Shown in pieces: positions 37,901 through 47,530 of a stretch of DNA of 49,731 nt. This DNA is from Listeria cornellensis FSL F6-0969 (GTDB taxonomy: Bacteria; Bacillota; Bacilli; Lactobacillales; Listeriaceae), in contig NZ_AODE01000034.1 in the NCBI RefSeq assembly GCF_000525855.1, positions 1 through 49,731 of the forward strand. Reading direction: 5' to 3'. The position numbers and the translations under genes were made by a program. The first letter of the stretch is position 1, and each line of letters opens with the position of its first letter. The notes below the pieces were generated by a model. The model was not told where the DNA came from. It saw only the letters and a program-made list of their open reading frames with translations, and ran no database searches.

Positions 37901-39813
37901 AAGTAGGCAACTACACAGTTGTTTATACAGCAACAGACAAAGACGGTAACACAACTGACAAATCAATCACAATCAAAGTTATCGCAGCGACAGCAGGAAC
38001 AATCACAGCAAATGACTTCACAATTGGTACAGATAACTATGTAAGTGGAGACTGGACTGGCGATGTAGCTCAATTCGCATTAGAAATTGATGGTAAAGTA
38101 GTAGGAAACAAAATTAATATTACAAAACCAGGAACATACCAATATTATGCAAAAGGCGTAATTACAGATCCGACAAAACCAACTTACATCATTGCTTATG
38201 ATAAAGACGGTAAAGTACTACAAAGAACCAAAGTGAACGTTATTGCAACGACAAAAGGAACAATCACAGCAGTCGACTTCACAGTTGGTAAAGATAACTA
38301 TGTAAGTGGAAACTGGACTGGCGATGTAGCCCAATTCGCATTAGAAATTGATGGTAAAGTAGTAGGAAACAAAATTAATATTACAAAACCAGGAACATAC
38401 CAATATTATGCGAAAGGCGTAATTACAGATCCGTCAAAACCAACTTACATCATTGCTTATGATGCAGCAGGTAAAGTACTACAAAGAACCGAAGTAAACG
38501 TTATTTCAGCAACAGTAGGAACAATCACAGCTGATACTTTCTATCTTGGTACGGATGGTTATGTTAAAGGTGGCTTCACTGGTGACGTGGCTAAAGTTAG
38601 TGTCACTATTGGCAATACAGAATTAAAAACAATCAACATAACTGATCCAACAACATACAAATATTATGTTGGGGGCCAAATTAAAGATTTAACAGATACA
38701 GTAGTAGTAACAGCATATGATGCATCAGGGAAAAAATTAGCTTCACAAAATGTAACAATAGCAAAAGACAATGGTAAGGCAGGAGAAGTCTTTGCCAATA
38801 CCTTCAAACTTGGTAAAGATAGTAGTGTAATAGGAAACTTTACTGGCGATATCGTAAAAGTAGAATTACAAGTAGCTGGTCAACCAGGACAACGTATTGA
38901 TATCACTACTCCGAACCAAATTAAGTACTACGCTAAAAACTTAATTAAAAATAATACAGATGAAGTAACCTTAATAGGATATAACTCAGCAGGCTTCCCT
39001 ATTAGCACGAAAGTTGTAAAAGTTATCACTACTGAGGGAACAATTTCAGCGAATCCATTTGTTATCGGTACAGATTTAAGAGTTACTGGTAAGGTTACAG
39101 GTGATGTAGCTAAAATCTCAATGACAGTTAACAACGATCCAAAATCAACTATCCCAGCAACGGGAGACTACTTGTATTATGCTGCCAATCTCATCAAAAA
39201 TGTATCAGATACGGTTATCATGACAGCATATGATGCTACAGGAGAAGTGCTTGACACAGTACAAGTAACTGTTAGTCAAGCAGCTCCTGTCGTAACAGTA
39301 GGAACAGTTACACCTAGCAGCTATAAAGTGGGTACAGACAGCCGTGTTACTGGTACGTTTACAGGTGATGTAGCTAAAGTACAAGTGAAAGTGAAAGACG
39401 GAGCTGTTGAAAGAGTAGGTAAATCAATTAATGCAACGGCAAATATTAACTACTATGCAGGCGATCTTATCAAAAATGTAGGCGATGTAGCCACAATATA
39501 CGCATATGATAAAGATGGCAAACTACTAGATAGTAAAACGATAACATTATCAGGCGCAGTAGGAACAGTTACAGCGAATGCCGTTACTTCTACAGATAGA
39601 ACTTTAACCGGTTCGGCAACTGGTGATGTAACAAAAGTAACGATAAGCATCAATGGTGCTCCATCAAGAGCTAGCCTTGCAGTTGTATCACAACCCGCAG
39701 GCACTTACTCGTACTATGCTCAAGGTCTATTACAAGCGGGAGATACCGTAAAAGTAATCGGACTTGATAGTCAAAGTAGAGAAGTCACTTCTACTACGAT
39801 AACTGTCAACTAA
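34939..39813 (+). CDS. Giant secreted adhesin, pectate-lyase-like adhesive domain plus Ig modules
   Basis: A 1624-residue protein with a long Sec signal (SLLVATVLASQVLTVLP, AAEAT). Residues about 75-720 form a repetitive right-handed beta-helix-like adhesive domain (recurring GIYT/GDDS/IGDN). A Big_6-like segment (about 860) and a DUF5011-type domain (ITAGDQTFRVGETFSPLAG, about 944) follow, then seven ~87-residue Ig modules from about 1019, each with TGDVAK-type motifs as in Listeria surface proteins. No LPXTG, WxL or GW anchor is evident, so retention would be non-covalent or via the glycan. Confidence 0.9.
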   Translation: MKIEQKGPFNVLSMKSAKKAAKSLLVATVLASQVLTVLPTGSFAAEATGQEVTNPALPSADAAASKIAIEPMSLALDNGVTEKSIEVSTFADFKTAVESKNFNVIKITGNFQFTSDVAVDSNMRIEGNGHAVTAGSYQMVMRSTSTIDVEDLSITNVGSKGVFRGYNAAAAPTVNLTNNVQVFGMIMGGLGKLSLSIAGTNNRIVSPDKYGMEVDELTIADGTRIEELSALDTAVKVRSSGAVGIGDNAYINMNSSKGYAFDVSNSALVIGENTVLKSASKFGTVSAATLVVKNGADLTFASGDKGNGIYVSGNITIGDDVKLKATGTGTAVYAYNTGAAIVVGKNADIDIVSDSAYGIYGNASITFGDGSALKLRTQKIGIYSVGSAAIRFGSITNQPKAAADRVNIDIDSADSQGIYSTGGQILFGDDTEVNVKAKYDAIYTSGNSRVNFGSNTKTTISSSSTKGINAGGVVIGDDSTMDINAYVDGIYTADTSGEGLTTGKNVNLNITASTHDGIYTYKNTNFGENNTVAIKAFASHAIHSLYGSSINIGANSNFDLSGTDGVRQEATSASALNVGTNSTLKIAAESYGIYTSGSVTFANGSKANIRAASKTSSPAIKANGVVTFQKDSMAYVESLYPSTTTSVFDLSGAANSKLVLNSPKFIDFRQNNNDATKKTGHIVKGYTTATVASQSRIELNNVTNLMAWNHGSDWSKAANSSWTNIDSGRVNLSSKNGTATTTYYGGVPTGIEGFSMFSLFDYTRLSTEGSSSIARPAVNPIYTNSKTVTGTGVAGNEIIVTFPNGTTGKTTVKQDGTWSLDVPAGVTLTKDQSVVSYQTNGVNNSPNITSKVIEDLRVPVAPTVKPIKEGDTTLTGNGEPNKDITVTLPDGSKVTGKTDANGDFSIPIPAQKENAVIKVTQKGDNGLESPEKSVIVASNQKPVITAGDQTFRVGETFSPLAGVTATDKEDGSLTSSVKVKSSNVDMTKVGNYTVVYTATDKDGNTTDKSITIKVIAATAGTITANDFTIGTDNYVSGDWTGDVAQFALEIDGKVVGNKINITKPGTYQYYAKGVITDPTKPTYIIAYDKDGKVLQRTKVNVIATTKGTITAVDFTVGKDNYVSGNWTGDVAQFALEIDGKVVGNKINITKPGTYQYYAKGVITDPSKPTYIIAYDAAGKVLQRTEVNVISATVGTITADTFYLGTDGYVKGGFTGDVAKVSVTIGNTELKTINITDPTTYKYYVGGQIKDLTDTVVVTAYDASGKKLASQNVTIAKDNGKAGEVFANTFKLGKDSSVIGNFTGDIVKVELQVAGQPGQRIDITTPNQIKYYAKNLIKNNTDEVTLIGYNSAGFPISTKVVKVITTEGTISANPFVIGTDLRVTGKVTGDVAKISMTVNNDPKSTIPATGDYLYYAANLIKNVSDTVIMTAYDATGEVLDTVQVTVSQAAPVVTVGTVTPSSYKVGTDSRVTGTFTGDVAKVQVKVKDGAVERVGKSINATANINYYAGDLIKNVGDVATIYAYDKDGKLLDSKTITLSGAVGTVTANAVTSTDRTLTGSATGDVTKVTISINGAPSRASLAVVSQPAGTYSYYAQGLLQAGDTVKVIGLDSQSREVTSTTITVN
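37996..39813 (+). repeat. Seven tandem Ig modules of ~261 bp in the adhesin
   Basis: Modules begin GTITANDF, GTITAVDF, GTITADTF, GEVFANTF, GTISANPF, GTVTPSSY and GTVTANAV. The first two (37996 and 38257) are almost identical in DNA over ~200 bp, with 38518 next at the same 261-bp step, indicating recent duplication. Confidence 0.85.
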
Positions 39814-39841
39814 GATAAATCACAATGATATAACAAAACAT

Positions 39842-39867
39842 AGAGGGGAATAGCAGTATTCCCCTCT
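39842..39867 (+). terminator. Terminator hairpin after the adhesin gene
   Basis: AGAGGGGAATA (39842-39852) pairs perfectly with TATTCCCCTCT (39857-39867), then an AT-rich run. Confidence 0.75.
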
Positions 39868-39898
39868 AATTATTAAATGAATGAGGTGTACTAAACAA

Positions 39899-40365
39899 AT
39901 GAAAAAAAGTTTTAATCGCAGGAATCACAGCTTTAACACTCGTTTTTGTGGGAGCATGTGGTAATGAATCAGCAAACAATGACAAAGAAAAAACAGCAGA
40001 AACAGCAAAACAAGAGTTCAAGACAAAAACAGTCAAGAACATCGATATGAAAATTGGTACTATTAAAACAACGGAAAGCACAAAAAAAAGACAAGAATAT
40101 GGTCAGCATCGCGATGTCATTCTTAAACAATGACAATGGACCTGTAGGCGTCGGCGCATTTGACTTCAAAATAAAATCAGGCGGCAAAACATATGACGTT
40201 TTCCCACAAGGAAATAACTTTGGTGATGAGTTCAAACCAAACGAAAAACTAGAAGGAAAAGCATATTTTGAACTACCAACGAGCGTTAAAAAAGGCACAC
40301 TTGTATACGCACCAATGGATAAAGAGCTTGCAAGCTGGTCCATCGTTATTCCAGAAGCCAAGTAA
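39899..40365 (+). pseudogene. DUF4352-like lipoprotein, two frame breaks
   Basis: ATG 39899 follows GAGGTG. With one A removed from A7 (39902-39908) and one from A8 (40082-40089) it reads as a 154-residue lipoprotein: MKKVLIAGITALTLVFVGAC, lipobox Cys at residue 20, charged linker, then an Ig-like DUF4352 domain (NDNGPVGVGAFDFKIKSGG, ...GTLVYAPMDKE). These bind ligands at the membrane surface. Breaks at two homopolymers suggest base-call errors. Confidence 0.72.
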
Positions 40366-40401
40366 GAAATTAAAAACCAAACCAGAAAGGGTTGTCATAA
40401 A

Positions 40402-41685
40402 TTGAAATTAGTTGTTATGGGATTAGGATATATTGGACTTCCAACCGCAATCATGTTCGCCAATCACGACCAAGATGTACTAGGAATCGATGTGAACGAG
40501 AAAGTTATTAAGGAATTAAGTACAGGCAAGATTCACATTGAAGAGCCAGGATTGCAAGCGGAACTCGATAGAGCCATCCAAAATAATAAATTTAAGGCAG
40601 GTTTGGTCGTAGAGCCGGCAGATGCATTCATCGTGTCTGTTCCTACACCAAACAAGAATGATGCATTAAAATCATGTGATTTAAGCTACGTTTTATCCGC
40701 AGTAACAAACATTTTACCAGTTCTTGAAAAAGGAAATACCATCATTATTGAATCTACTATCGCTCCCCGCTCGACCGAAGATCACATTTTACCACTGGTT
40801 GAAAGCACAGGCTTAATCGTAGGCGAGGACGTATTTTTAGTTCACTGCCCGGAACGCGTACTACCAGGTCAAATTATTCACGAATTAATTTACAATAACC
40901 GTATCATTGGCGGCGTAACACCAGCATGTACGGAAGCTGGCAAGAAAATCTATAGCGTTTTTGTACAAGGCGAATTAATTGAATCCGCGGCATCAACAGC
41001 TGAAATGTCCAAATTAATGGAAAACACATACCGCGACGTGAATATCGCACTAGCAAACGAACTCGTACACATCTCAGCAAAACTTGGCATCAATGCACTA
41101 GACGTCATCAGCATGGCAAATAAACATCCACGTGTAAACTTACACCAACCAGGACCAGGCGTTGGCGGTCACTGTCTAGCTGTTGATCCTTACTTCATTG
41201 CAGCGGCAGCACCAGCAGAATCACACTTAATTCAGCGCTCGCGTCACATCAACTCAACGATGCCAAGCTTTATTGTGGAAAACACAGTAGCTCTAATGAA
41301 CAAATTACAAGGTAGAAAAATCGCGGTTTTTGGACTCACATACAAAGGTGACATCGATGATATTCGTGAAAGCCCAGCCTTAGAAATCTATCATGAATTG
41401 GAAGCAATGGGACAATATGACGTTGTAGCGTATGATCCACACGTGGTCGCCGGTTTTGTAGAACATGACATGGCCGTTGCAACAGCAGATGCTGATCTTG
41501 TATTAGTGTTAGTGGACCATTCGGAATTCCGTGACATTACGCCTCAAAGCTTGACAAACATGCGCGAAATAGCTGTTCTAGATGCGAAAAATATTGCGAC
41601 ACAATGTGCAGACATGGAAAAATATTTCAATCTTGGAACTCTTTCGAAAATTGGCGAGTTAAAAGAAGTTAGCGTAACCGTTTAA
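40402..41685 (+). CDS. UDP-sugar dehydrogenase (UDP-ManNAc/UDP-glucose type)
   Basis: A 427-residue nucleotide-sugar dehydrogenase, TTG start with AAAGGG upstream. N-terminal Rossmann VVMGLGYIGLPTA, catalytic Cys in GPGVGGHCLAVDPYF (about residue 260), C-terminal NAD/substrate domain (GLTYKGDIDDIRESP). It oxidises a UDP-sugar to a uronic acid. The sequence resembles the WecC/ManNAcA branch more than UDP-glucose dehydrogenase, but the call between them is not secure. First gene of the glycan operon, supplying an acidic sugar. Confidence 0.88.
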   Translation: MKLVVMGLGYIGLPTAIMFANHDQDVLGIDVNEKVIKELSTGKIHIEEPGLQAELDRAIQNNKFKAGLVVEPADAFIVSVPTPNKNDALKSCDLSYVLSAVTNILPVLEKGNTIIIESTIAPRSTEDHILPLVESTGLIVGEDVFLVHCPERVLPGQIIHELIYNNRIIGGVTPACTEAGKKIYSVFVQGELIESAASTAEMSKLMENTYRDVNIALANELVHISAKLGINALDVISMANKHPRVNLHQPGPGVGGHCLAVDPYFIAAAAPAESHLIQRSRHINSTMPSFIVENTVALMNKLQGRKIAVFGLTYKGDIDDIRESPALEIYHELEAMGQYDVVAYDPHVVAGFVEHDMAVATADADLVLVLVDHSEFRDITPQSLTNMREIAVLDAKNIATQCADMEKYFNLGTLSKIGELKEVSVTV

Positions 41686-41722
41686 CATAGCAATTAGCTA
41701 AAGCATGTGATCAAAATTAGAA

Positions 41723-42934
41723 ATGTGGATGATGATGAAAAAGATACTTTTAATATCGCAAAATTTCTATCCTGAAATTGGAAGTGCCGCGAATCGAATG
41801 AAACAACTCTTTCGACTGTTCGGAAAGAGCTATGACACAACTTTATATACGACAGAGCCGCAATATCCGAACCGCGACATTTACGAACAGGAAAAATTTT
41901 GGGATGCAGACCTAAAGGAAGAAAAGATTGTTCGCGTGAAGACACGGACGAGCAAATACGAAACGAAGATGATTTTTCGCTTTCTTCTCTATTTGGAAAC
42001 ACTGTGCCGCTTTATTTTGAAAATTTTAAGGGCTAAAGAATCTTTTGATGTTGTCTATGTATCGAGTCCACCTATTTCAATTGCGCTCGCAGGACTAATA
42101 GCGAAACGGAAGTTTAAAGCAAAACTGATTGTCGATATTCGCGACTTATGGCCAGAATCGCTCAAGGGAGTAGGGAAATTCAATTCACCAATCGTTCTAT
42201 GGATTGCTTATAGGTTCGAAAATCGGATTTATAAGCAGGCGGATCAAATTATCGTCAACAGTGAACGATTTGCAGACTACATCACGGAGAAAGGCATTGA
42301 CCCCAAGAAGATTACCTTTGTTCCAAACGCCCTAACGTCAGAAGAATTAGAGTTAGGAAGCACGAAACGACCGATTATCAACGAACCTATCACGGTTATC
42401 TATACTGGGAATATCGGTCTGGCACAAGAATTAGCAAGTTTTATCCGCATGGCCGCCTATTTTGAAAAGGACCCCGCTGTTCAATTCAAAATGATTGGCT
42501 ATGGCGCGAATTATCAAAAACTGATTGATTCGGTGAAAGAACAGGAACTAGCCAACATCATTGTGAGTCCACCAGACACACGAAGTAATGTGTTGATAAA
42601 GCTAGCTGCGGCAGACGTTGCTTTCGTTAGCCTGGTGCCACACCCTGTTTTTGAAACGGTCATTCCAGGTAAAATCGTCGACTACATGGGCATTGGATTA
42701 CCGATTATCGGTATGGTTTCCGGCTATTGTAAAGACGTCATTTATGCATCCAACACAGGCTTTATTTATGGACATGATCAGGAGCAAGAAATGTACCGCG
42801 GTCTGACACACTTGATTCAAGATCATGAACTCCGCGGTAAGCTGAGACAAAATGGCTTACAATACGCGAAAGCAAATTATAACTGGCAAGAAAATTTTAA
42901 ACGGATTGAAAAATTGATATCCGATTTTGAATGA
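41723..42934 (+). CDS. Glycosyltransferase, GT4 family (WbuB-like)
   Basis: A 403-residue GT-B fold enzyme. N-terminal ILLISQNFYPEIGSAANRM is the acceptor-domain opening of WbuB-type GT4 enzymes; the C-terminal domain has GIGLPIIGMVSGYCKDV near the donor site. Start choice is uncertain: ATGs at 41723, 41729, 41732 and 41735 have weak ribosome sites. It probably transfers an amino sugar onto a lipid or protein carrier. Confidence 0.85.
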   Translation: MWMMMKKILLISQNFYPEIGSAANRMKQLFRLFGKSYDTTLYTTEPQYPNRDIYEQEKFWDADLKEEKIVRVKTRTSKYETKMIFRFLLYLETLCRFILKILRAKESFDVVYVSSPPISIALAGLIAKRKFKAKLIVDIRDLWPESLKGVGKFNSPIVLWIAYRFENRIYKQADQIIVNSERFADYITEKGIDPKKITFVPNALTSEELELGSTKRPIINEPITVIYTGNIGLAQELASFIRMAAYFEKDPAVQFKMIGYGANYQKLIDSVKEQELANIIVSPPDTRSNVLIKLAAADVAFVSLVPHPVFETVIPGKIVDYMGIGLPIIGMVSGYCKDVIYASNTGFIYGHDQEQEMYRGLTHLIQDHELRGKLRQNGLQYAKANYNWQENFKRIEKLISDFE

Positions 42935-42944
42935 GGTAGGAAGT

Positions 42945-44242
42945 ATGTCAAAAAAAATCGCTGTATTCGTCTGGAATCACTTTACGAATGATGCAAGGGT
43001 GATGCGAGAATGCACCGCCTTACAAGAAGCGGGGTATCATGTCGACTTAATCGCTATCCAAGATGTCAAACAGCCAGACCTTCCACTAAAAGAATCCCCC
43101 GCTAAAAATTTCACGGTATATCGTGTGAAAACAGGTTATCCAGATTTCTTTAAACCACTAATGACCGGTATGCGTTACATGAAACGAAGCAAACCAAGCC
43201 TGCTATTAATAAGCATTATCTTTCTATTATTACTCCTGTTTTCCCCCCTCCCAACGCTTATCGTTAGTTTGATGGTAGCTTCTATTTTCCTCAAAAAAGT
43301 GCAGACACTCGTTCGACGCATCCTTATTTTTACACGAATGGTGCGTCAAGGACTTGCTAGACGCTATGATATTTACCACGCTAGCGACTTGAATACATTG
43401 CCGCAAGCCACTATTTGTGCCAAGGTATTTCGCAAAAAAAAGACTCGTCTATGACTCCCACGAAGTACAAACAAGCAGAACAGGTTATAACAATCCGATG
43501 TATGGCATCAGTGAGAAATTTCTGCTCCGCTTCACCGACATTTGCATCCATGAAAACGAGACTCGAGCCGCTTATATTGAAAAAAGGTATCACTTCTATC
43601 CAAAAGTAGTACACAATTATCCGAATAAAGTATACCCAGAAAAAAAAAGCTGGTGTGGATTTACATGCCTTGCTAAACATTCCAGAAGCAGAACCGATTT
43701 TACTCTATCAAGGTGGCGTTCAAACGGGGCGCGGATTGGATAAACTCATCGAAGCAACAGCACTTTTTGAACGAGGTGTGGTCGTGATTATCGGCGACGG
43801 TCGGATCAAAGCAGAACTACAAGAACGTGTTGTGAATGCGAATTTGGAAGAGAAAATCAAGTTTTTACCGAAAGTACCATTGCAGGATTTACTGGCCTAT
43901 ACGAAAAATGCCTATCTAGGATTTCAAATTTTGAATAATGTTTGTTTTAATCATTACTCTGCATCGTCGAATAAGTTGTTTGAATATGTGATGAGTGGTG
44001 TGCCAGTGATTGGTAGTGATTTTCCAGAGATACGGAAAATTGTGCAGGGAGAGCAGGTTGGGATTGTTGTTGATTCACACGATCCAACAGCAATAGCAGC
44101 AGGTGTGAATACGCTACTTGCTGATTCAGCGTTGCATGAAACATTACGCGAAAACTGCTTCCGAGTAAGAGAAATTTATAATTGGGAACGTGAAAAAGCA
44201 ATTTTTCTAGAAATCTATAAGGAATTAGAGGATGGAACATGA
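42945..44242 (+). pseudogene. Glycosyltransferase, GT4 family, two frame breaks
   Basis: ATG 42945 follows GAGGTAGGA. Three frames join into one 431-residue GT4 enzyme after removing one A each from A8 (43434-43441) and A9 (43640-43648). N-terminal VFVWNHFTNDARVMRECTAL, membrane-like stretch LLLISIIFLLLLLFS (about 95-110), C-terminal HYSASSNKLFEYVMSGVPVI with donor-site Glu. Its end overlaps the next start by four bases. Probably intact in the organism. Confidence 0.75.
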
Positions 44243-45372
44243 CAAAGAATAAAGCCCTTTTGAAACTAAGTGATAATGTGAAATTGAATATGAATAATGA
44301 TGCGGTCATAGCAGAGATGGTACAGACACAAGACTACTATCAAAAAGCTATCTTAGCGGAATTTGCGGCATTTATCCCAACGAAAGCGGTCATCTATGAG
44401 ATGGATAGCCGGTTGGTGAGTCATGCGATTTACTTTTCGAAGTATCGCGATGCAAGCAAGGTTTACTTTTTTGAAACGAACCAAGCGAGGTTGCGAGATG
44501 CGCGAAATGATGCAACACGGAACAAGTTTTTACAGATTGAGTGTTTGAAGCCTGATTGGAAAAATAATCGTTTTGTCAGGTTAGAAAAAGGCAAGTCCGT
44601 GCAAGCGAATATGATTGCGCCACACGTTATCCACGCAACGGCGGGAATGCTTGAAACTGGTACATTGGAATGGTTAACAAAACAATTACAAGACGTGAAG
44701 CCGGTTCTTTGGTTAGAAACGGACGGCGCGAATTTTGCAGAAATAGCTTCACTTTTAGAGGAAATGCAATATCAAGTGAGGCAACAAAACGGGAATAACG
44801 CGGTGTATACGTTCCAAGAAGCTGTGCTAGAACCCGTAGAAAATCATGAACTGGAAGAAAAAATACTAGAACGACTGGATACGTATAAACGCCAAATCGA
44901 TCGGATGAAGCAGGAATACGAGGAAGAAGTCGTTATAATTCAAATAAAACAAGATAAGGAAATGCTTGTTTTGGAAGAGAAATATCGCGCCATCGAAAAA
45001 AATTGGATGGAGCAAGGGAAGCAACATGCTGAGAAGTCGAGACAACACCAGCAAGAAAGCAAAGAGGCAAAGCAACTTGTACAACAAATATCGGATGCCT
45101 TTAATGCGGAAAGAACAGTAAACAACGACTTAAATAAACATATTTTCAGCTTACTAGAAGAAGAGAAACCGTTGCTGATGACCATGAAAAAACGGGATGC
45201 GCAACAAGTGAAAGAACTCAACAACTTGAAGAAAGAAAACGCAACGTTAACTAGAAAATTAAGCCAAATGACGGAAAAATACGACCGTTTGAACAGTACG
45301 AAAGTTATTCAGATGATGCGGAAGTATTGGAAGCTAAAAAAAAAAAGCCAAAGATTGAGGAATGAAACGTGA
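44239..45372 (+). CDS. FkbM-like domain fused to a coiled coil, unknown function
   Basis: A 377-residue protein. Residues about 30-190 resemble an FkbM-type methyltransferase fold (YFFETNQARLRDA as donor-binding strand, PVLWLETDGANFAEI as the later motif), but the glycine-rich SAM loop is not evident. Residues about 200-365 form a highly charged coiled coil. The tail after the A11 run at 45336-45346 is frame-uncertain. It may act as a scaffold or modifier in the glycan operon. Confidence 0.65.
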   Translation: MTKNKALLKLSDNVKLNMNNDAVIAEMVQTQDYYQKAILAEFAAFIPTKAVIYEMDSRLVSHAIYFSKYRDASKVYFFETNQARLRDARNDATRNKFLQIECLKPDWKNNRFVRLEKGKSVQANMIAPHVIHATAGMLETGTLEWLTKQLQDVKPVLWLETDGANFAEIASLLEEMQYQVRQQNGNNAVYTFQEAVLEPVENHELEEKILERLDTYKRQIDRMKQEYEEEVVIIQIKQDKEMLVLEEKYRAIEKNWMEQGKQHAEKSRQHQQESKEAKQLVQQISDAFNAERTVNNDLNKHIFSLLEEEKPLLMTMKKRDAQQVKELNNLKKENATLTRKLSQMTEKYDRLNSTKVIQMMRKYWKLKKKSQRLRNET

Positions 45373-47518
45373 AAAAGATTGAGAATTTATATCATGAAAT
45401 TGAGTATTTACAAAAGAAAATTTTAAGCAATATTCAGCCTGAAGTAATTGCTTCGAAGGATTTCACAAACGCAGAGAATTGGCATAGTTCAAATGATGAT
45501 TTGTCATTCGAGCAACAGGGCGAAGAAGTCATGGCTACAAATAGCAGCGACATATATATTTACTTTTCTTACTTGGAGACGAATCTTTTGTTTAGCCGTT
45601 ATCCGATGCATATTATCGAGACGGTTCCAGGAGAAAATTTCGAGTTCCAATTTGATATTGAAATGATTGGGAAACAAGAATGTAAAATTGCCGTTATCGA
45701 GTATAGTAACAAGAAGCAAATGAAATCGACTTTATTTGATCCGAGTAAGAAACACAGTCTCAAAGTGAGTCAGGAAACAACGCGTCTGCGTATTGCTCTA
45801 AAAGTTCCGAGCAAGAGTGTCATTATGATTAAAGGCTGCGAATTTACGCGAACGTTTGATGCGACAAAAGTGACGAAAAAAGCGGGTGCAATGACGGAAG
45901 TTCGGGCTGGCTTAAAAGCAATTAAGAAGACATCGGACTTACGTGTGGCCTGCATTTTTGATGAGTTTACGCGGACATGTTACGACAAAGAAGTAAACTT
46001 GATTACATTTACGCCGGATGATTGGCAAGAGGTGCTGGAGCGTGAACAACCACATATTTTGATGGTGGAATCGGCATGGCATGGAAATCATAAGGCGTGG
46101 GAATACAAGATTGGACGCTATGCAAATCAGGATCGAAGCGCGTTATTGGGGCTTCTTGAATGGTGTAAGCAGAACGATGTACCAACGATTTTCTGGAATA
46201 AAGAGGATCCGATTCATTACGATAAGTTTATCGATACGGCGAAATTATTTGACTACATCTATACAACAGATGCAGACATGATTCCGAAGTACAAGAAGGC
46301 GGCGGGACATGAGAATGTGTTTGCGCAAAGCTTTGCCGTACAGCCGGAGATGCATAATCCGATTAAATTGTATAGGAAGCGGATTGACAAGATGTGTTTT
46401 GCAGGCTCGTATTATGCGAATCGACATGAGGATCGTCGCCGGGATATGGATCAAATTTTAGATGTGACGCAGCAGTATGGATTAGCGATTTATGATCGAA
46501 ACTTTGAGCGCCACTCACCTGATTTCCAGTTTCCAGAGCGGTTTTTGCCAAGCGTGCTTGGAAGTCTAGCTTATAACGATATGGATATTGCCTATAAAGG
46601 TTACAAATATATGTTGAATATTAACAGTATTAAAGAATCGCCGACGATGTTTTCACGCCGTGTGTTTGAAGGTTTAGCCTGTGGAACGCCGATTATCAGT
46701 AGTTATTCGAAGGGAATCAAGCGGATGTTTGGGGACCTGGTGCTGATTGCGGAAACGGAAGATGCATTACGGGAAAAGATTCAAGAGATTACGACGGATG
46801 ACGCATTGTATCAGCAGAAATCGTTGGAAGGGATTCGTGAGGTATATCACCACCATACGTACAAACATCGGTTGCGGATGATGCTTTCTAATATGGGTAT
46901 CATGCTAGATGTGACAGCAAAAGTGGTGACGGTGCTATCGGTCGTACATTCGGAGGCGGATATTGAAGCGGTAAAAGCGAATTTTGATCGTCAAACGTAT
47001 CCGAATAAAAAGCTTGTCTTGTTTGCCTCGATGTTTGATGGGGTGACGGACTTGATGAATACGTACAATACGGAGGACGTGAGCATGTATGCGATGACTT
47101 ATGTGAATCACTATCAGAAATTGCAAGATATTATTACGACGGAGTATATGAGTTATATGGCTGGCGAACATTTTTATGGCGAACAGTATCTCGCAGATTT
47201 ATTTTTAGCCACGGAATATACGAAAGCCGATGTCATCGGGAAGAAAATATTTTTGAATGGGAAAATGGTGTGCTACAAGAAGATGGAGCACACGAAGATT
47301 ATGAGTTTGTGAGTGGCTTGACGTACCACAAAGCGTTGGTGAAAACGGCGATACCGATGATGGGAACCGTGCCAGTACTACTAGGAAACATGGAGAACGA
47401 TGGATCCATGGCGCATTATTTCCGACAAGGGATGTCCTTGTTTAGCGCCGATAAGTTCAACTTTGTAGCTTATGGTGCAGAAGCCCCGCAAGACGATTTG
47501 ACTAAAGTAGAAATATAG
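45369..47518 (+). pseudogene. CgeB-like glycosyltransferase, frame break near C-terminus
   Basis: GTG 45369 overlaps the previous stop. N-terminal ~170 residues are beta-rich; then a CgeB/GT-B-like core (HILMVESAWHGNHKAWEYK; FSRRVFEGLACGTPIISSY) and a C-terminal extension. As written it stops at 47312; adding one A to the A4 run at 47244-47247 (or one T to the next run) joins it to the frame ending 47518, 716 residues. CgeB enzymes glycosylate spore or surface proteins. Confidence 0.75.
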
Positions 47519-47530
47519 GAGCGATGACTT

